This document shows, piece by piece, positions 1-5,374 of a stretch of 5,524 nucleotides of DNA; the stretch's first letter is position 1, and each line of letters begins with the position of its first letter. The stretch covers positions 1 to 5,524 of the forward strand of contig CAJGCJ010000123.1 of the NCBI GenBank assembly GCA_904501775.1. Reading direction: 5' to 3'. Both the position numbers and the translations under genes were made by a program. The notes under the pieces were generated by a model. The model was not told the origin of the DNA and ran no database searches. It was given only the letters and a program-made list of their open reading frames with translations. The DNA comes from an uncultured Bacteroidaceae bacterium. Lineage in GTDB: Bacteria; Bacteroidota; Bacteroidia; Bacteroidales; Bacteroidaceae.

Positions 1-825
1 AGAGTTATAATACTCTTTATACTCGGAATGGTGATACAAGGTAATCTGCTTGCATTCGACAGCAACAGATTATATCTGTACAGCAACACATTACAGGCAA
101 TTGCAGCAGGCTACTTACTCACCGTACCCATAACGCTCTATCTAAAGCCCAAATGGCAAATTGCAACAATTGCCCTGCTCCTTATAATTTATACAATTCC
201 CTTTATACTAACGGGAGACTGGAGCCAACACGGTAATTTTGCCGCCCTTGTAGACAACACGATACTTGGACGTTTCCGCGACGGAACCACCTTGGTTGAC
301 GGGATATGGGTACATGCCGACTGGTACGACTACACATGGATATGGAGCAGCATCACCTTCTGTTGTACCGTTGCAATGGGCAGCATCGCCGGACAGATAA
401 TAAAAAACGGCAACAGCAACAGAGAAAGAACAGCATTAAAGATACTCGTCATAGGCGTTATACTTATTGCCGCAGGCGAGGTATGGGGCATGTGGCATCC
501 TATCATCAAACGTATATGGAGCGCAAGCATGACACTCTACAGCAGCGGCTGGTGCTTCCTTCTTCTTGCCATCTTCTATTGGTGGATTGATGTAAAGGGG
601 CACAGGCAAGGACTCACTTGGTTACAATATTACGGTTGTAATGCCATCACAGCCTACACATTAGGCTCAATTGTAAATTTCAGATCCATTGTAGAGTCAC
701 TGCTGCACGGCTGCGAACAATTCTTGGGCGAGTGGTACCCGCTGCTTTTGACCATAGGCAATAATCTTATTCTGTTCTTCATACTCGCAATACTCTACAA
801 GCATAAAATATTCATAAAAGTATAA
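1..825 (+). CDS. HGSNAT-like (DUF5009/NagX-type) membrane acyltransferase, C-terminal part, 5' truncated by window
   Basis: The reading frame is open from base 1, so the ATG at 28 is probably internal and the true start lies upstream. About 274 residues are visible, against roughly 370-400 for the family. The protein is polytopic: counting from the ATG at 28, hydrophobic helices lie near 20-39, 43-62, 103-125, 137-156, 173-188, 203-218 and 238-258. Features shared with heparan-alpha-glucosaminide N-acetyltransferase and its bacterial relatives are the GNLL...YSNTLQAIA stretch after the first helix, P-I-I-K-R-I-W-S-A-S followed by a Trp/Phe-rich helix ending in D-V-K-G (188-191), and a Y-x-G-x-N-A-I-x-A-Y motif (202-210) in a late helix. 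The family moves an acyl group across the membrane onto a sugar amine. The histidine implicated in catalysis in human HGSNAT lies in the N-terminal part, which is not visible, so activity cannot be judged. The substrate is unknown; a glucosamine-type sugar would be inference. Confidence 0.8.
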   Translation, partial: RVIILFILGMVIQGNLLAFDSNRLYLYSNTLQAIAAGYLLTVPITLYLKPKWQIATIALLLIIYTIPFILTGDWSQHGNFAALVDNTILGRFRDGTTLVDGIWVHADWYDYTWIWSSITFCCTVAMGSIAGQIIKNGNSNRERTALKILVIGVILIAAGEVWGMWHPIIKRIWSASMTLYSSGWCFLLLAIFYWWIDVKGHRQGLTWLQYYGCNAITAYTLGSIVNFRSIVESLLHGCEQFLGEWYPLLLTIGNNLILFFILAILYKHKIFIKV

Positions 826-856
826 CGAACCACAGAACTCCTTTTTACCTGATTAT

Positions 857-892
857 AAACCAATTATACATAATTACCTAATTACGGTTTTT
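857..892 (+). terminator. weak possible terminator after the acyltransferase gene
   Basis: AAACCAATTA (857-866) can pair with TAATT and GGTTT (879-890) if a 2-base AC bulge is allowed, and the right arm runs into a T stretch. The stem is A/T-rich with a 12-base loop, so it would be unstable. It is placed where a terminator is expected, 32 bp after the stop codon and upstream of the next promoter. Low confidence. Confidence 0.25.
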
Positions 893-909
893 ATATTAAA
901 CGCTATTAT

Positions 910-940
910 TTTGTAAATTATACAAAAAAGAGTAACTTTG
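910..940 (+). promoter_or_regulatory. Bacteroidetes-type promoter of the kdsD operon
   Basis: A -33 element TTTG at 910-913 is followed, after 19 bp, by TAACTTTG at 933-940. This matches the Bacteroidetes sigma-ABfr consensus (TTTG, 19-21 bp, TAnnTTTG) at every defined position. Transcription would start near 946, giving a leader of about 45 nt before the kdsD ATG. The leader is A-rich with no clear Shine-Dalgarno, as is common in this phylum. Confidence 0.85.
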
Positions 941-991
941 CAGTTGTTTGGAAAGACAAGTAAACATAACCAAAGTAAACAGAAATAAACT

Positions 992-1939
992 ATGGCAGAC
1001 GTTCTAAGTGTAGCAGTAAAATGCTTTCAAGACGAAGCTGAATCGATACTGAATCTTATCCCAAAGCTTGACGACAATTTTGTCAAAGCTATAGATCTGA
1101 TAATAGAGAGCAAAGGTAAACTGATTGTAACCGGCGTTGGCAAATCGGGACACATTGGTGCAAAAATAGCTTCAACGCTTGCAAGTACCGGAACTCCATC
1201 ATTTTTTGTAAATCCGCTCGACGCCTTCCATGGCGACTTGGGTATGTTTACATCGGGAGATGTTGTTCTTGCAATATCAAACTCGGGACAGACCGATGAG
1301 CTGTTACGTTTCATTCCACTGCTCACCGAGCGCAAGATTCCAATCATCTCAATGTCCGGTAACCCCGCTTCACTATTGGCAAAATACTCAGACTGCCACT
1401 TGAATGTATCGGTGGAGCGCGAGGCATGTCCTCTTAACCTTGCACCCACATCATCAACAACAGCTACCCTCGCGATGGGCGATGCCATAGCGTGCGCTCT
1501 TATGACAGTACGCAAATTCAAGGCATCCGATTTTGCACAGTTCCACCCCGGTGGAGCATTGGGACGCCGTCTGTTGTCACGTGTCAAGGACTACATGATA
1601 AGCACCGACCTGCCTATCGTTACACGCGAGTCAAAGATCAGCGATGCGCTTATGCAGATAAGCCGCACCAAGATGGGTATAGCGGTGGTAATAGAAGAGG
1701 ACAACATTCTGGGTGTTGTAACTGACGGTGATATCCGTCGGGCAATGCAGCGCGATCAGGAGCACTTCTTTGAGCTTACAGCAAAAGACCTGATGAGCCA
1801 CAATCCCAAGACCGTACAAGAGAATGCCAAGCTTACACAAGCCGAGGCTATCATGCGCAAGCATAACGTACACTCTATTATCGTAGTCAACTCCGACAAC
1901 AAGTTTGTAGGTGTGATAGATATGTTCAGTTGCATTTAA
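992..1939 (+). CDS. kdsD: arabinose-5-phosphate isomerase (KdsD/KpsF/GutQ family)
   Basis: Interconverts D-ribulose 5-phosphate and D-arabinose 5-phosphate, the first committed step towards Kdo (3-deoxy-D-manno-octulosonate) for lipopolysaccharide or capsule; cytoplasmic. The 315 residues hold an N-terminal SIS domain (about 35-170) and two CBS domains (about 203-258 and 266-313), the standard layout. The motifs GVGKSGHIG (48-56), HGDLGM (80-85), SNSGQTDELL (96-105), EACPLNLAPTSSTTATL (144-160) and HPGGALGRRLL (185-195) are all present. The E. coli KdsD catalytic residues K59, E111, E152 and H193 fall here at K51, E103, E144 and H185, a constant offset of 8, so the enzyme should be active. 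The length is slightly below E. coli's 328. The ATG at 992 fits the family N-terminus and lies about 50 bp after a strong promoter. First gene of a two-gene unit. Paralogues such as GutQ catalyse the same reaction; the adjoining cytidylyltransferase favours a Kdo-like or capsule role. Confidence 0.95.
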   Translation: MADVLSVAVKCFQDEAESILNLIPKLDDNFVKAIDLIIESKGKLIVTGVGKSGHIGAKIASTLASTGTPSFFVNPLDAFHGDLGMFTSGDVVLAISNSGQTDELLRFIPLLTERKIPIISMSGNPASLLAKYSDCHLNVSVEREACPLNLAPTSSTTATLAMGDAIACALMTVRKFKASDFAQFHPGGALGRRLLSRVKDYMISTDLPIVTRESKISDALMQISRTKMGIAVVIEEDNILGVVTDGDIRRAMQRDQEHFFELTAKDLMSHNPKTVQENAKLTQAEAIMRKHNVHSIIVVNSDNKFVGVIDMFSCI

Positions 1940-1942
1940 AGA

Positions 1943-2584
1943 ATGAAAGTAGTAGCTTTTGTACCCATAAGACTGAACAGCAAGCGCGTTGTCGGCAAAA
2001 ATCTGAAGATGCTTGGCGACAAGCCTCTGTTGCAATATATTTTGGAGACACTCGTAACAGTGCCACAGATTGACGAAGTATATGTATATTGCAGCGACGA
2101 GAGCATAATACCCTATCTGCCTCAAAAGGTAAAGTTCCTCAAGCGCAGCACATCACTCGACAGTGACGAGACATTGGGAAAAGAGATATACGAGGCATTC
2201 GTAAAGGATGTTGAAGCTGATGTATACATGCTTGCACACACAACATCGCCATTTGTAAAAAGCGAGACAATAGGCAACGCACTCGACAAAGTCATAAATG
2301 AAGAGTACGACTCGTCATTCTCGGCACAAAAGATACAGACATTCACATGGTACAACGGAAAGCCGCTCAACTACTCTCTTAAGGAGATTCCGCGCACACA
2401 GACCATAGAGCCCGTATATGTTGAGACAAGTGCATTCTACATATTCCGTCGCGAGGTGTGGACCGAGCTCCGCCAGCGTGTAGGCAACAAGCCATACATG
2501 GCACTCACCGACGCAATAGAGGGTGTAGACATAGACAACCCCGAAGATTTTGATTTTGCAACAAAAATAATAGGTTCACTTTAA
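1943..2584 (+). CDS. acylneuraminate/Kdo-type cytidylyltransferase (CMP-sugar-acid synthetase family)
   Basis: Predicted to activate an acidic sugar (sialic-acid-like or Kdo-like) by transfer of CMP from CTP, cytoplasmic, feeding surface glycan synthesis. The 213 residues form one nucleotidyltransferase domain. The nucleotide-binding N-terminus reads VPIRLNSKR..GKNLKMLGDKPLL (7-30), matching the IPARxGSK...KNL signature of NeuA. There is a central HTTSPF (99-104) and a C-terminal D-I-D pair (D196, D198) at the place of the metal-binding aspartates of NeuA. The signature is nearer NeuA/COG1083 than canonical KdsB, which reads IPARxxSxRxPGKPL. The usual LLQPTSP motif reads LAHTTSP, and the Pro-Arg...Asn-Gly region that contacts sialic acid is not conserved (ETSAFYIF at 161-168), so the substrate may not be Neu5Ac. 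It starts 3 bp after the kdsD stop, implying translational coupling. Family assignment is firm; substrate is not. Confidence 0.82.
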   Translation: MKVVAFVPIRLNSKRVVGKNLKMLGDKPLLQYILETLVTVPQIDEVYVYCSDESIIPYLPQKVKFLKRSTSLDSDETLGKEIYEAFVKDVEADVYMLAHTTSPFVKSETIGNALDKVINEEYDSSFSAQKIQTFTWYNGKPLNYSLKEIPRTQTIEPVYVETSAFYIFRREVWTELRQRVGNKPYMALTDAIEGVDIDNPEDFDFATKIIGSL

Positions 2585-2602
2585 AGTGAACCTATTATTT
2601 TT
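2563..2602. terminator. bidirectional intrinsic terminator, perfect 40-bp palindrome overlapping the cytidylyltransferase stop codon
   Basis: Bases 2563-2582 are the exact reverse complement of 2583-2602. The core is AATAGGTTCAC / GTGAACCTATT, and the outer ends are AAAAA and TTTTT, giving a U-tract in transcripts from either strand. The stop codon TAA (2582-2584) sits in the hairpin loop, and the last six codons (KIIGSL) form most of the left arm. It lies between the convergent plus-strand unit and the minus-strand gene ending at 2623, so it can terminate both. Confidence 0.9.
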
Positions 2603-2622
2603 ATACTATCGCTCTTCCGGCA

Positions 2623-3183
2623 TCAGCATACAGGCATATCGACCTTCTCATATTTATATCCCAGACGGCGAAGCTCAATTGCAGCACCAATGCGATACAT
2701 CACCTTGACGGTGCGCGCAAAAGTGTAATACGCCATGGGGCTCTGCGGCTGTATATCCTCGTGACGAATCAGCGACAGCGCCGCATAGGCACAGCGTCTG
2801 AGCACCTCTTCACAATCCTTGGCATACTGCGACTCAAGAGGAAGCCCCATTATATCGCGCATTATATGTTCGTCCATGTCATCAAAACCGTTCTCGCCAT
2901 ACATGCTCGAATAGCTGTCGTTGCTATGAGCACTCCAGTCCTTGTCCCAATAGTGAACAACCGCCATACCCATATATCCGGCCCAAGCAACAGCAACTGC
3001 CGGATATTCGTTTATCTGGGCAACGGCATCGGCAATATAATCGAGCGCAAGAGCCTCCCAACGATCCTCAACATCCTGCGACGAGAGCAGCACTCCGTCA
3101 AGCATCTTGCATGAAGTAGCCAGACGCAGTAACTCGTCTTGCATGCGGGTTTCAAAATCGCGCAAATACTCTACATTCTCCAT
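2623..3183 (-). CDS. conserved Bacteroidales-type hypothetical protein, 186 aa
   Basis: I do not recognise an experimentally characterised family; the sequence resembles uncharacterised proteins of Bacteroidales. It has no signal peptide and is probably cytoplasmic and largely helical. Striking segments are EYPAVAVAWAGYMGMAVVHYWDKDW (59-83), YGENGFDDMDEHI (95-107) and the C-terminal MYRIGAAIELRRLGYKYE (162-179). The clustering of H77, D80, D82, H86, D101, D102, D104, E105 and H106 might hint at a metal or phosphate site, but this is only inference. The start at 3183 is supported by AGAGGA (3194-3189) five bases upstream, and it overlaps the preceding YqaE-like stop codon by one base (TGATG). 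It is the last gene of a pepT-led cluster and ends 20 bp from the bidirectional terminator. Co-transcription with a tripeptidase and a small membrane protein is the only functional clue. Confidence 0.75.
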   Translation of the reverse strand: MENVEYLRDFETRMQDELLRLATSCKMLDGVLLSSQDVEDRWEALALDYIADAVAQINEYPAVAVAWAGYMGMAVVHYWDKDWSAHSNDSYSSMYGENGFDDMDEHIMRDIMGLPLESQYAKDCEEVLRRCAYAALSLIRHEDIQPQSPMAYYTFARTVKVMYRIGAAIELRRLGYKYEKVDMPVC

Positions 3184-3338
3184 CAGTTTCCTCTATTTAA
3201 TATTATCAATGCAGCAATTACACCGGGGACCCATCCACACAACGTAAGCAACAATACAATTATTATTGAGCCGCATCCCTTGTCAAACACAGCAAGGGGC
3301 GGGAACAGAATTGACAACAATACTCTTATAAGTGACAT
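3183..3338 (-). CDS. YqaE/Pmp3 family (UPF0057) small membrane protein, 51 aa
   Basis: A short gene between pepT and the 186-aa gene, easily missed by length cut-offs. The translation starts MSLIRVLLSILFPPLAVFDK and continues GCGSIIIVLL, LTLCGWVPGV, IAALIILNRGN. It carries the Pmp3/YqaE signature: LFPPLAVF (11-18), G-C-G (21-23), then a hydrophobic stretch with LLLT-L-GW-PG-I-A (29-42). Two membrane helices are predicted, about 3-18 and 24-48, with a short polar turn. Bacterial members are about 50-55 residues, so it appears full length. Homologues (yeast Pmp3, plant RCI2) are linked to membrane potential and salt or cold stress, but the bacterial role is poorly defined. Start choice: ATG at 3338, 5 bp after the pepT stop; an ATG five bases upstream is followed at once by TAA. 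Its TGA overlaps the next ATG by one base. Confidence 0.88.
   Translation of the reverse strand: MSLIRVLLSILFPPLAVFDKGCGSIIIVLLLTLCGWVPGVIAALIILNRGN
3184..3194 (-). promoter_or_regulatory. Shine-Dalgarno site supporting the start of the 186-aa gene
   Basis: AGAGGA on the minus strand (3194-3189) lies five bases before the ATG at 3183, inside the last codons of the upstream YqaE-like gene. Among the starts in this window it is one of the clearest Shine-Dalgarno matches. Together with the TGATG stop-start overlap it points to coupled translation. Confidence 0.6.
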
Positions 3339-3343
3339 TACAT

Positions 3344-4588
3344 TCAAATTTTCTGATTTACTACTCCTTCAATAATCTTCACAATAGTCATTACCGACTT
3401 CTCCATCACCTGCACCGATACGAACTCGTATCTGCTGTGGAAATTGATACCGCCTGCAAAGAGATTGGGACAGGGCAATCCCATGAACGAAAGCTGCGCG
3501 CCATCTGTACCTCCACGAATAGGTTTCACCTTAGGTTGTACGCCGGCCTGTTCCATTGCACTCTTTACAAGATCTATTATATACATCTTGGGCTCTACCA
3601 TCTCGCGCATGTTGCGGTACTGCACCTTAAGATCGAGTGTCACTACACCCTCGCCATAACGGCTGTTGATATCGTCAGCAACTTTCTCCATGAACTTCAT
3701 GCGCTCGTCGAACAATTCCTTGCTATGGTCGCGTATTATATATGAAACCGAAGCCGAGTCGACACCACCGTTTATACCCATAAGATGATAGAAACCTTCG
3801 TATCCCTCGGTACACTCGGGCGACTGCTCCGAAGGTATAGCCTCAACCAGAGCAGTTGCTACGCGAAGAGCATTAAGCATCTTACCCTTGGCATAACCGG
3901 GATGCACATTGCAGCCCTGAATATTGAATGTCGCACCTGCAGCATTGAAGTTCTCGAATTCTATTTCGCCCTCGCAGCTGCCATCAACAGTATATGCCCA
4001 ATCGCAACCAAAGAGAGGCACATTGAAATTGTGTGCGCCGCGACCAATCTCCTCGTCGGGATTGAATGCTATACGTACCTTTCCATGCTTGATCTCGGGA
4101 TGCGCCTGCAGATATTCCACTGCCGAAACAATTTCAGCGATACCGGCCTTGTCATCGGCACCCAACAGAGTGTGTCCATCGGTTACTATAAGGTCGTGGC
4201 CGACATACTCCTTAACCTCGGGGAATGCAGCTGTTGTAAGCACAATACCCTCGGCAGCATCAAGGACAATATCATTGCCGTCATAATTCTGCACAAGACG
4301 TGGCTTCACATCCTTGCCGCTCATGTCGGGGCTTGTATCCAAGTGGGCAATAAAGCCAATCACCGGCAGCTCTGCATCGCAGTTTGCAGGCAATGTAGCA
4401 TAGAGATAACCTTTGTCATCGAGAAGCACATCCTCAAGTCCCATATCCTTCAGTTTCTGCTCGAGGTAACGCGCAAAAACAAACTGGCCTTCACTTGTAG
4501 GCACACATGTCGCATCATCTATCGACTGCGTATCAAAAGAGACATACTCCATGAAACGCTCAACCATTTTATCTTTAATCTCGCTCAT
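3344..4588 (-). CDS. pepT: peptidase T, tripeptide aminopeptidase (M20B)
   Basis: Removes the N-terminal residue from tripeptides in the cytoplasm, finishing peptide breakdown; a di-zinc enzyme. At 414 residues it is close to E. coli PepT (408). The motifs are IAHLDTSP (80-87; H82 metal ligand, D84), LLGADDKAGIAE (141-152; D145 bridging ligand), NPDEEIGRGA (176-185; E179 catalytic base, E180 ligand), YTVDG (199-203; D202 ligand), RGGTDGAQLSFMGLPCPNLFAGG (358-380) and NFHSRYE (382-388; H384 ligand). These correspond to H78, D80, D140, E173, E174, D196 and H379 of the E. coli enzyme, so all active-site residues are present. The dimerisation domain lies between about 213 and 325. The start at 4588 gives the family N-terminus (MSEIKDKMVERFMEYVSFDTQS); AAAGGA just upstream sits rather close to it. 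First gene of a cluster with the YqaE-like and 186-aa genes, 5 bp before the former. Confidence 0.97.
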   Translation of the reverse strand: MSEIKDKMVERFMEYVSFDTQSIDDATCVPTSEGQFVFARYLEQKLKDMGLEDVLLDDKGYLYATLPANCDAELPVIGFIAHLDTSPDMSGKDVKPRLVQNYDGNDIVLDAAEGIVLTTAAFPEVKEYVGHDLIVTDGHTLLGADDKAGIAEIVSAVEYLQAHPEIKHGKVRIAFNPDEEIGRGAHNFNVPLFGCDWAYTVDGSCEGEIEFENFNAAGATFNIQGCNVHPGYAKGKMLNALRVATALVEAIPSEQSPECTEGYEGFYHLMGINGGVDSASVSYIIRDHSKELFDERMKFMEKVADDINSRYGEGVVTLDLKVQYRNMREMVEPKMYIIDLVKSAMEQAGVQPKVKPIRGGTDGAQLSFMGLPCPNLFAGGINFHSRYEFVSVQVMEKSVMTIVKIIEGVVNQKI

Positions 4589-4614
4589 AATCCTTTATGT
4601 TTTTATTTGTTCAG

Positions 4615-4646
4615 CAAAATACAACAATTATCAATAACTGAGCAAT
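4615..4646 (-). promoter_or_regulatory. probable promoter of the pepT cluster
   Basis: Read on the minus strand, ATTG (4646-4643) is followed after 21 bp by TATTTTG (4621-4615). This is a one-base-short variant of the Bacteroidetes TAnnTTTG box, with an imperfect -33 element. Transcription would start near 4608, about 20 nt before the pepT ATG. The 83-bp gap after the GNAT gene has no convincing terminator, so readthrough from the GNAT gene is also possible. Confidence 0.5.
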
Positions 4647-4671
4647 AAAATCGGCAGCTTTTTATCGCCTA

Positions 4672-5223
4672 TTACGATTTATTTACCTGCATGTGCCACA
4701 TCTTGTGCCCCAAGAAGGTCGTTTCGTTTATGCGCACGAAACCCATCGATGCATACAGTTGCTCGGCCTTAGGATTGTCAAAGTCTACAATAAGCCCCAG
4801 CCGCTCATATCCTTTTGAGAATACCTTGTCACGCATTGCCATCAGCAGCCTTCGTCCTATTCCTCTGTTACGGTATTGGGGCAGCACCGCAAATGAGTCT
4901 ATGTAATACTCTCCAGCCGAGGTCTCGTCTTCAATATCCATGGTATGGCCCAGATGCGCCTTAATCTGCTCTTGCAAAGGCTTACGCAGTTGATGCAGAA
5001 GAGCACCGTCGTATGCAACAATAGCTGCAACATTCTTGCCGTTGACCTTTGCCACCATGCTGTTCCGGTAGCTGTATTGTGAATTCTCCATAACAGAGAG
5101 CTTGCAAAACACTTCGTAAAGGAAATGTTTCTCGTCACCGCCAAGAGCCATCGCAACCACAAGAGCAATGAACGGAGCATCGCTTTCCACAGCATCACAA
5201 ATCAACAATTCATCATCTTTCAT
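4672..5223 (-). CDS. GNAT family N-acetyltransferase
   Basis: Predicted to transfer an acetyl group from acetyl-CoA to an amine; the substrate is unknown. The 183 residues cover one GNAT fold. The acetyl-CoA pyrophosphate loop is QYRNRGIGRRLL (116-127; R-x-x-G-x-G with R118, G121, G123). The preceding strand is YYIDSFAVLP (106-115), and motif B is DFDNPKAEQLYASMGFV (147-163), typical of RimI-like and general GNAT enzymes. An insert of about 40 residues (70-105) separates the N-terminal strands from motif A and may form the substrate side. No signal peptide or membrane segment is present. The start at 5223 is supported by AGGA eight bases upstream. An ATG-AAG-AGA-TGA mini-frame (5231-5220) overlaps this start, probably by chance. 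A TAnnTTTG promoter box lies at 5296-5289. pepT follows 83 bp downstream on the same strand with its own likely promoter, so a shared pathway is not implied. Confidence 0.87.
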   Translation of the reverse strand: MKDDELLICDAVESDAPFIALVVAMALGGDEKHFLYEVFCKLSVMENSQYSYRNSMVAKVNGKNVAAIVAYDGALLHQLRKPLQEQIKAHLGHTMDIEDETSAGEYYIDSFAVLPQYRNRGIGRRLLMAMRDKVFSKGYERLGLIVDFDNPKAEQLYASMGFVRINETTFLGHKMWHMQVNKS

Positions 5224-5288
5224 CTCTTCATTCCTGTTATAACGGGCTGAAAACAGAGGCTTTCCCCTTTAGACTTCAATATCCTTGG

Positions 5289-5296
5289 CAAAAATA
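5289..5296 (-). promoter_or_regulatory. -7 promoter box of the GNAT gene
   Basis: The minus strand reads TATTTTTG at 5296-5289, a full match to the Bacteroidetes TAnnTTTG box, and would place the transcription start near 5282, about 59 nt before the GNAT start. No clear TTTG lies 19-21 bp upstream, so the -33 element is weak or replaced by activator binding; the palindrome at 5311-5339 occupies that area. Confidence 0.55.
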
Positions 5297-5310
5297 CGAA
5301 CAAACGAGCA

Positions 5311-5339
5311 AGAAATATGAAGTTTACTTCAATATTTCT
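5311..5339. repeat. inverted repeat upstream of the GNAT promoter
   Basis: AGAAATATGAAGT (5311-5323) and ACTTCAATATTTCT (5326-5339) are reverse complements apart from one extra base, around a TT centre. The core GAAGTTTACTTC spans 5319-5330. It covers about -29 to -57 relative to the predicted GNAT start point, a position that suits a regulator site. ACTTCAATAT from the right arm recurs at 5273-5282, at the predicted transcription start. Confidence 0.6.
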
Positions 5340-5362
5340 CAAGGCGAGTGCAGAAAATTTTA

Positions 5363-5374
5363 GAGGTTTACCTC
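5363..5374. repeat. second, related palindrome GAGGTTTACCTC
   Basis: GAGGT-TT-ACCTC is a perfect short dyad. It differs from the core at 5319-5330 (GAAGT-TT-ACTTC) by one paired change on each arm that keeps the symmetry. The two centres are 44 bp apart, about four helical turns. Confidence 0.55.

Noticed and set aside
1027..1587. 186-codon minus-strand open frame opposite kdsD
   Set aside because: It is fully antisense to the SIS domain of kdsD, with no promoter, no family resemblance and an arbitrary composition.
1631..2125. 164-codon minus-strand open frame across the kdsD/cytidylyltransferase junction
   Set aside because: It is antisense to two well-supported genes and rich in Tyr, Leu and His, with no motif.
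3339..3343. Alternative ATG at 3343 (minus strand) for the YqaE-like gene
   Set aside because: It is followed immediately by TAA, so it cannot start the protein.
3785..4648. 287-codon plus-strand open frame opposite pepT
   Set aside because: It lies antisense to pepT, whose motifs and catalytic residues are complete; the translation is Cys/Ile/His-rich with no recognisable domain, as expected for a complementary-strand shadow.
4640..4671. Possible terminator between the GNAT gene and pepT
   Set aside because: Only a short A/T stem (ATAAAA/TTTTAT) and a GGC/GCC pairing are available; neither has a stable stem followed by a T tract.
5220..5372. Minus-strand open frame of 50 codons upstream of the GNAT gene
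   Set aside because: Its only ATG is three codons from the stop, and the GNAT -7 box lies inside it. It could be a remnant, but there is no evidence that it is translated.
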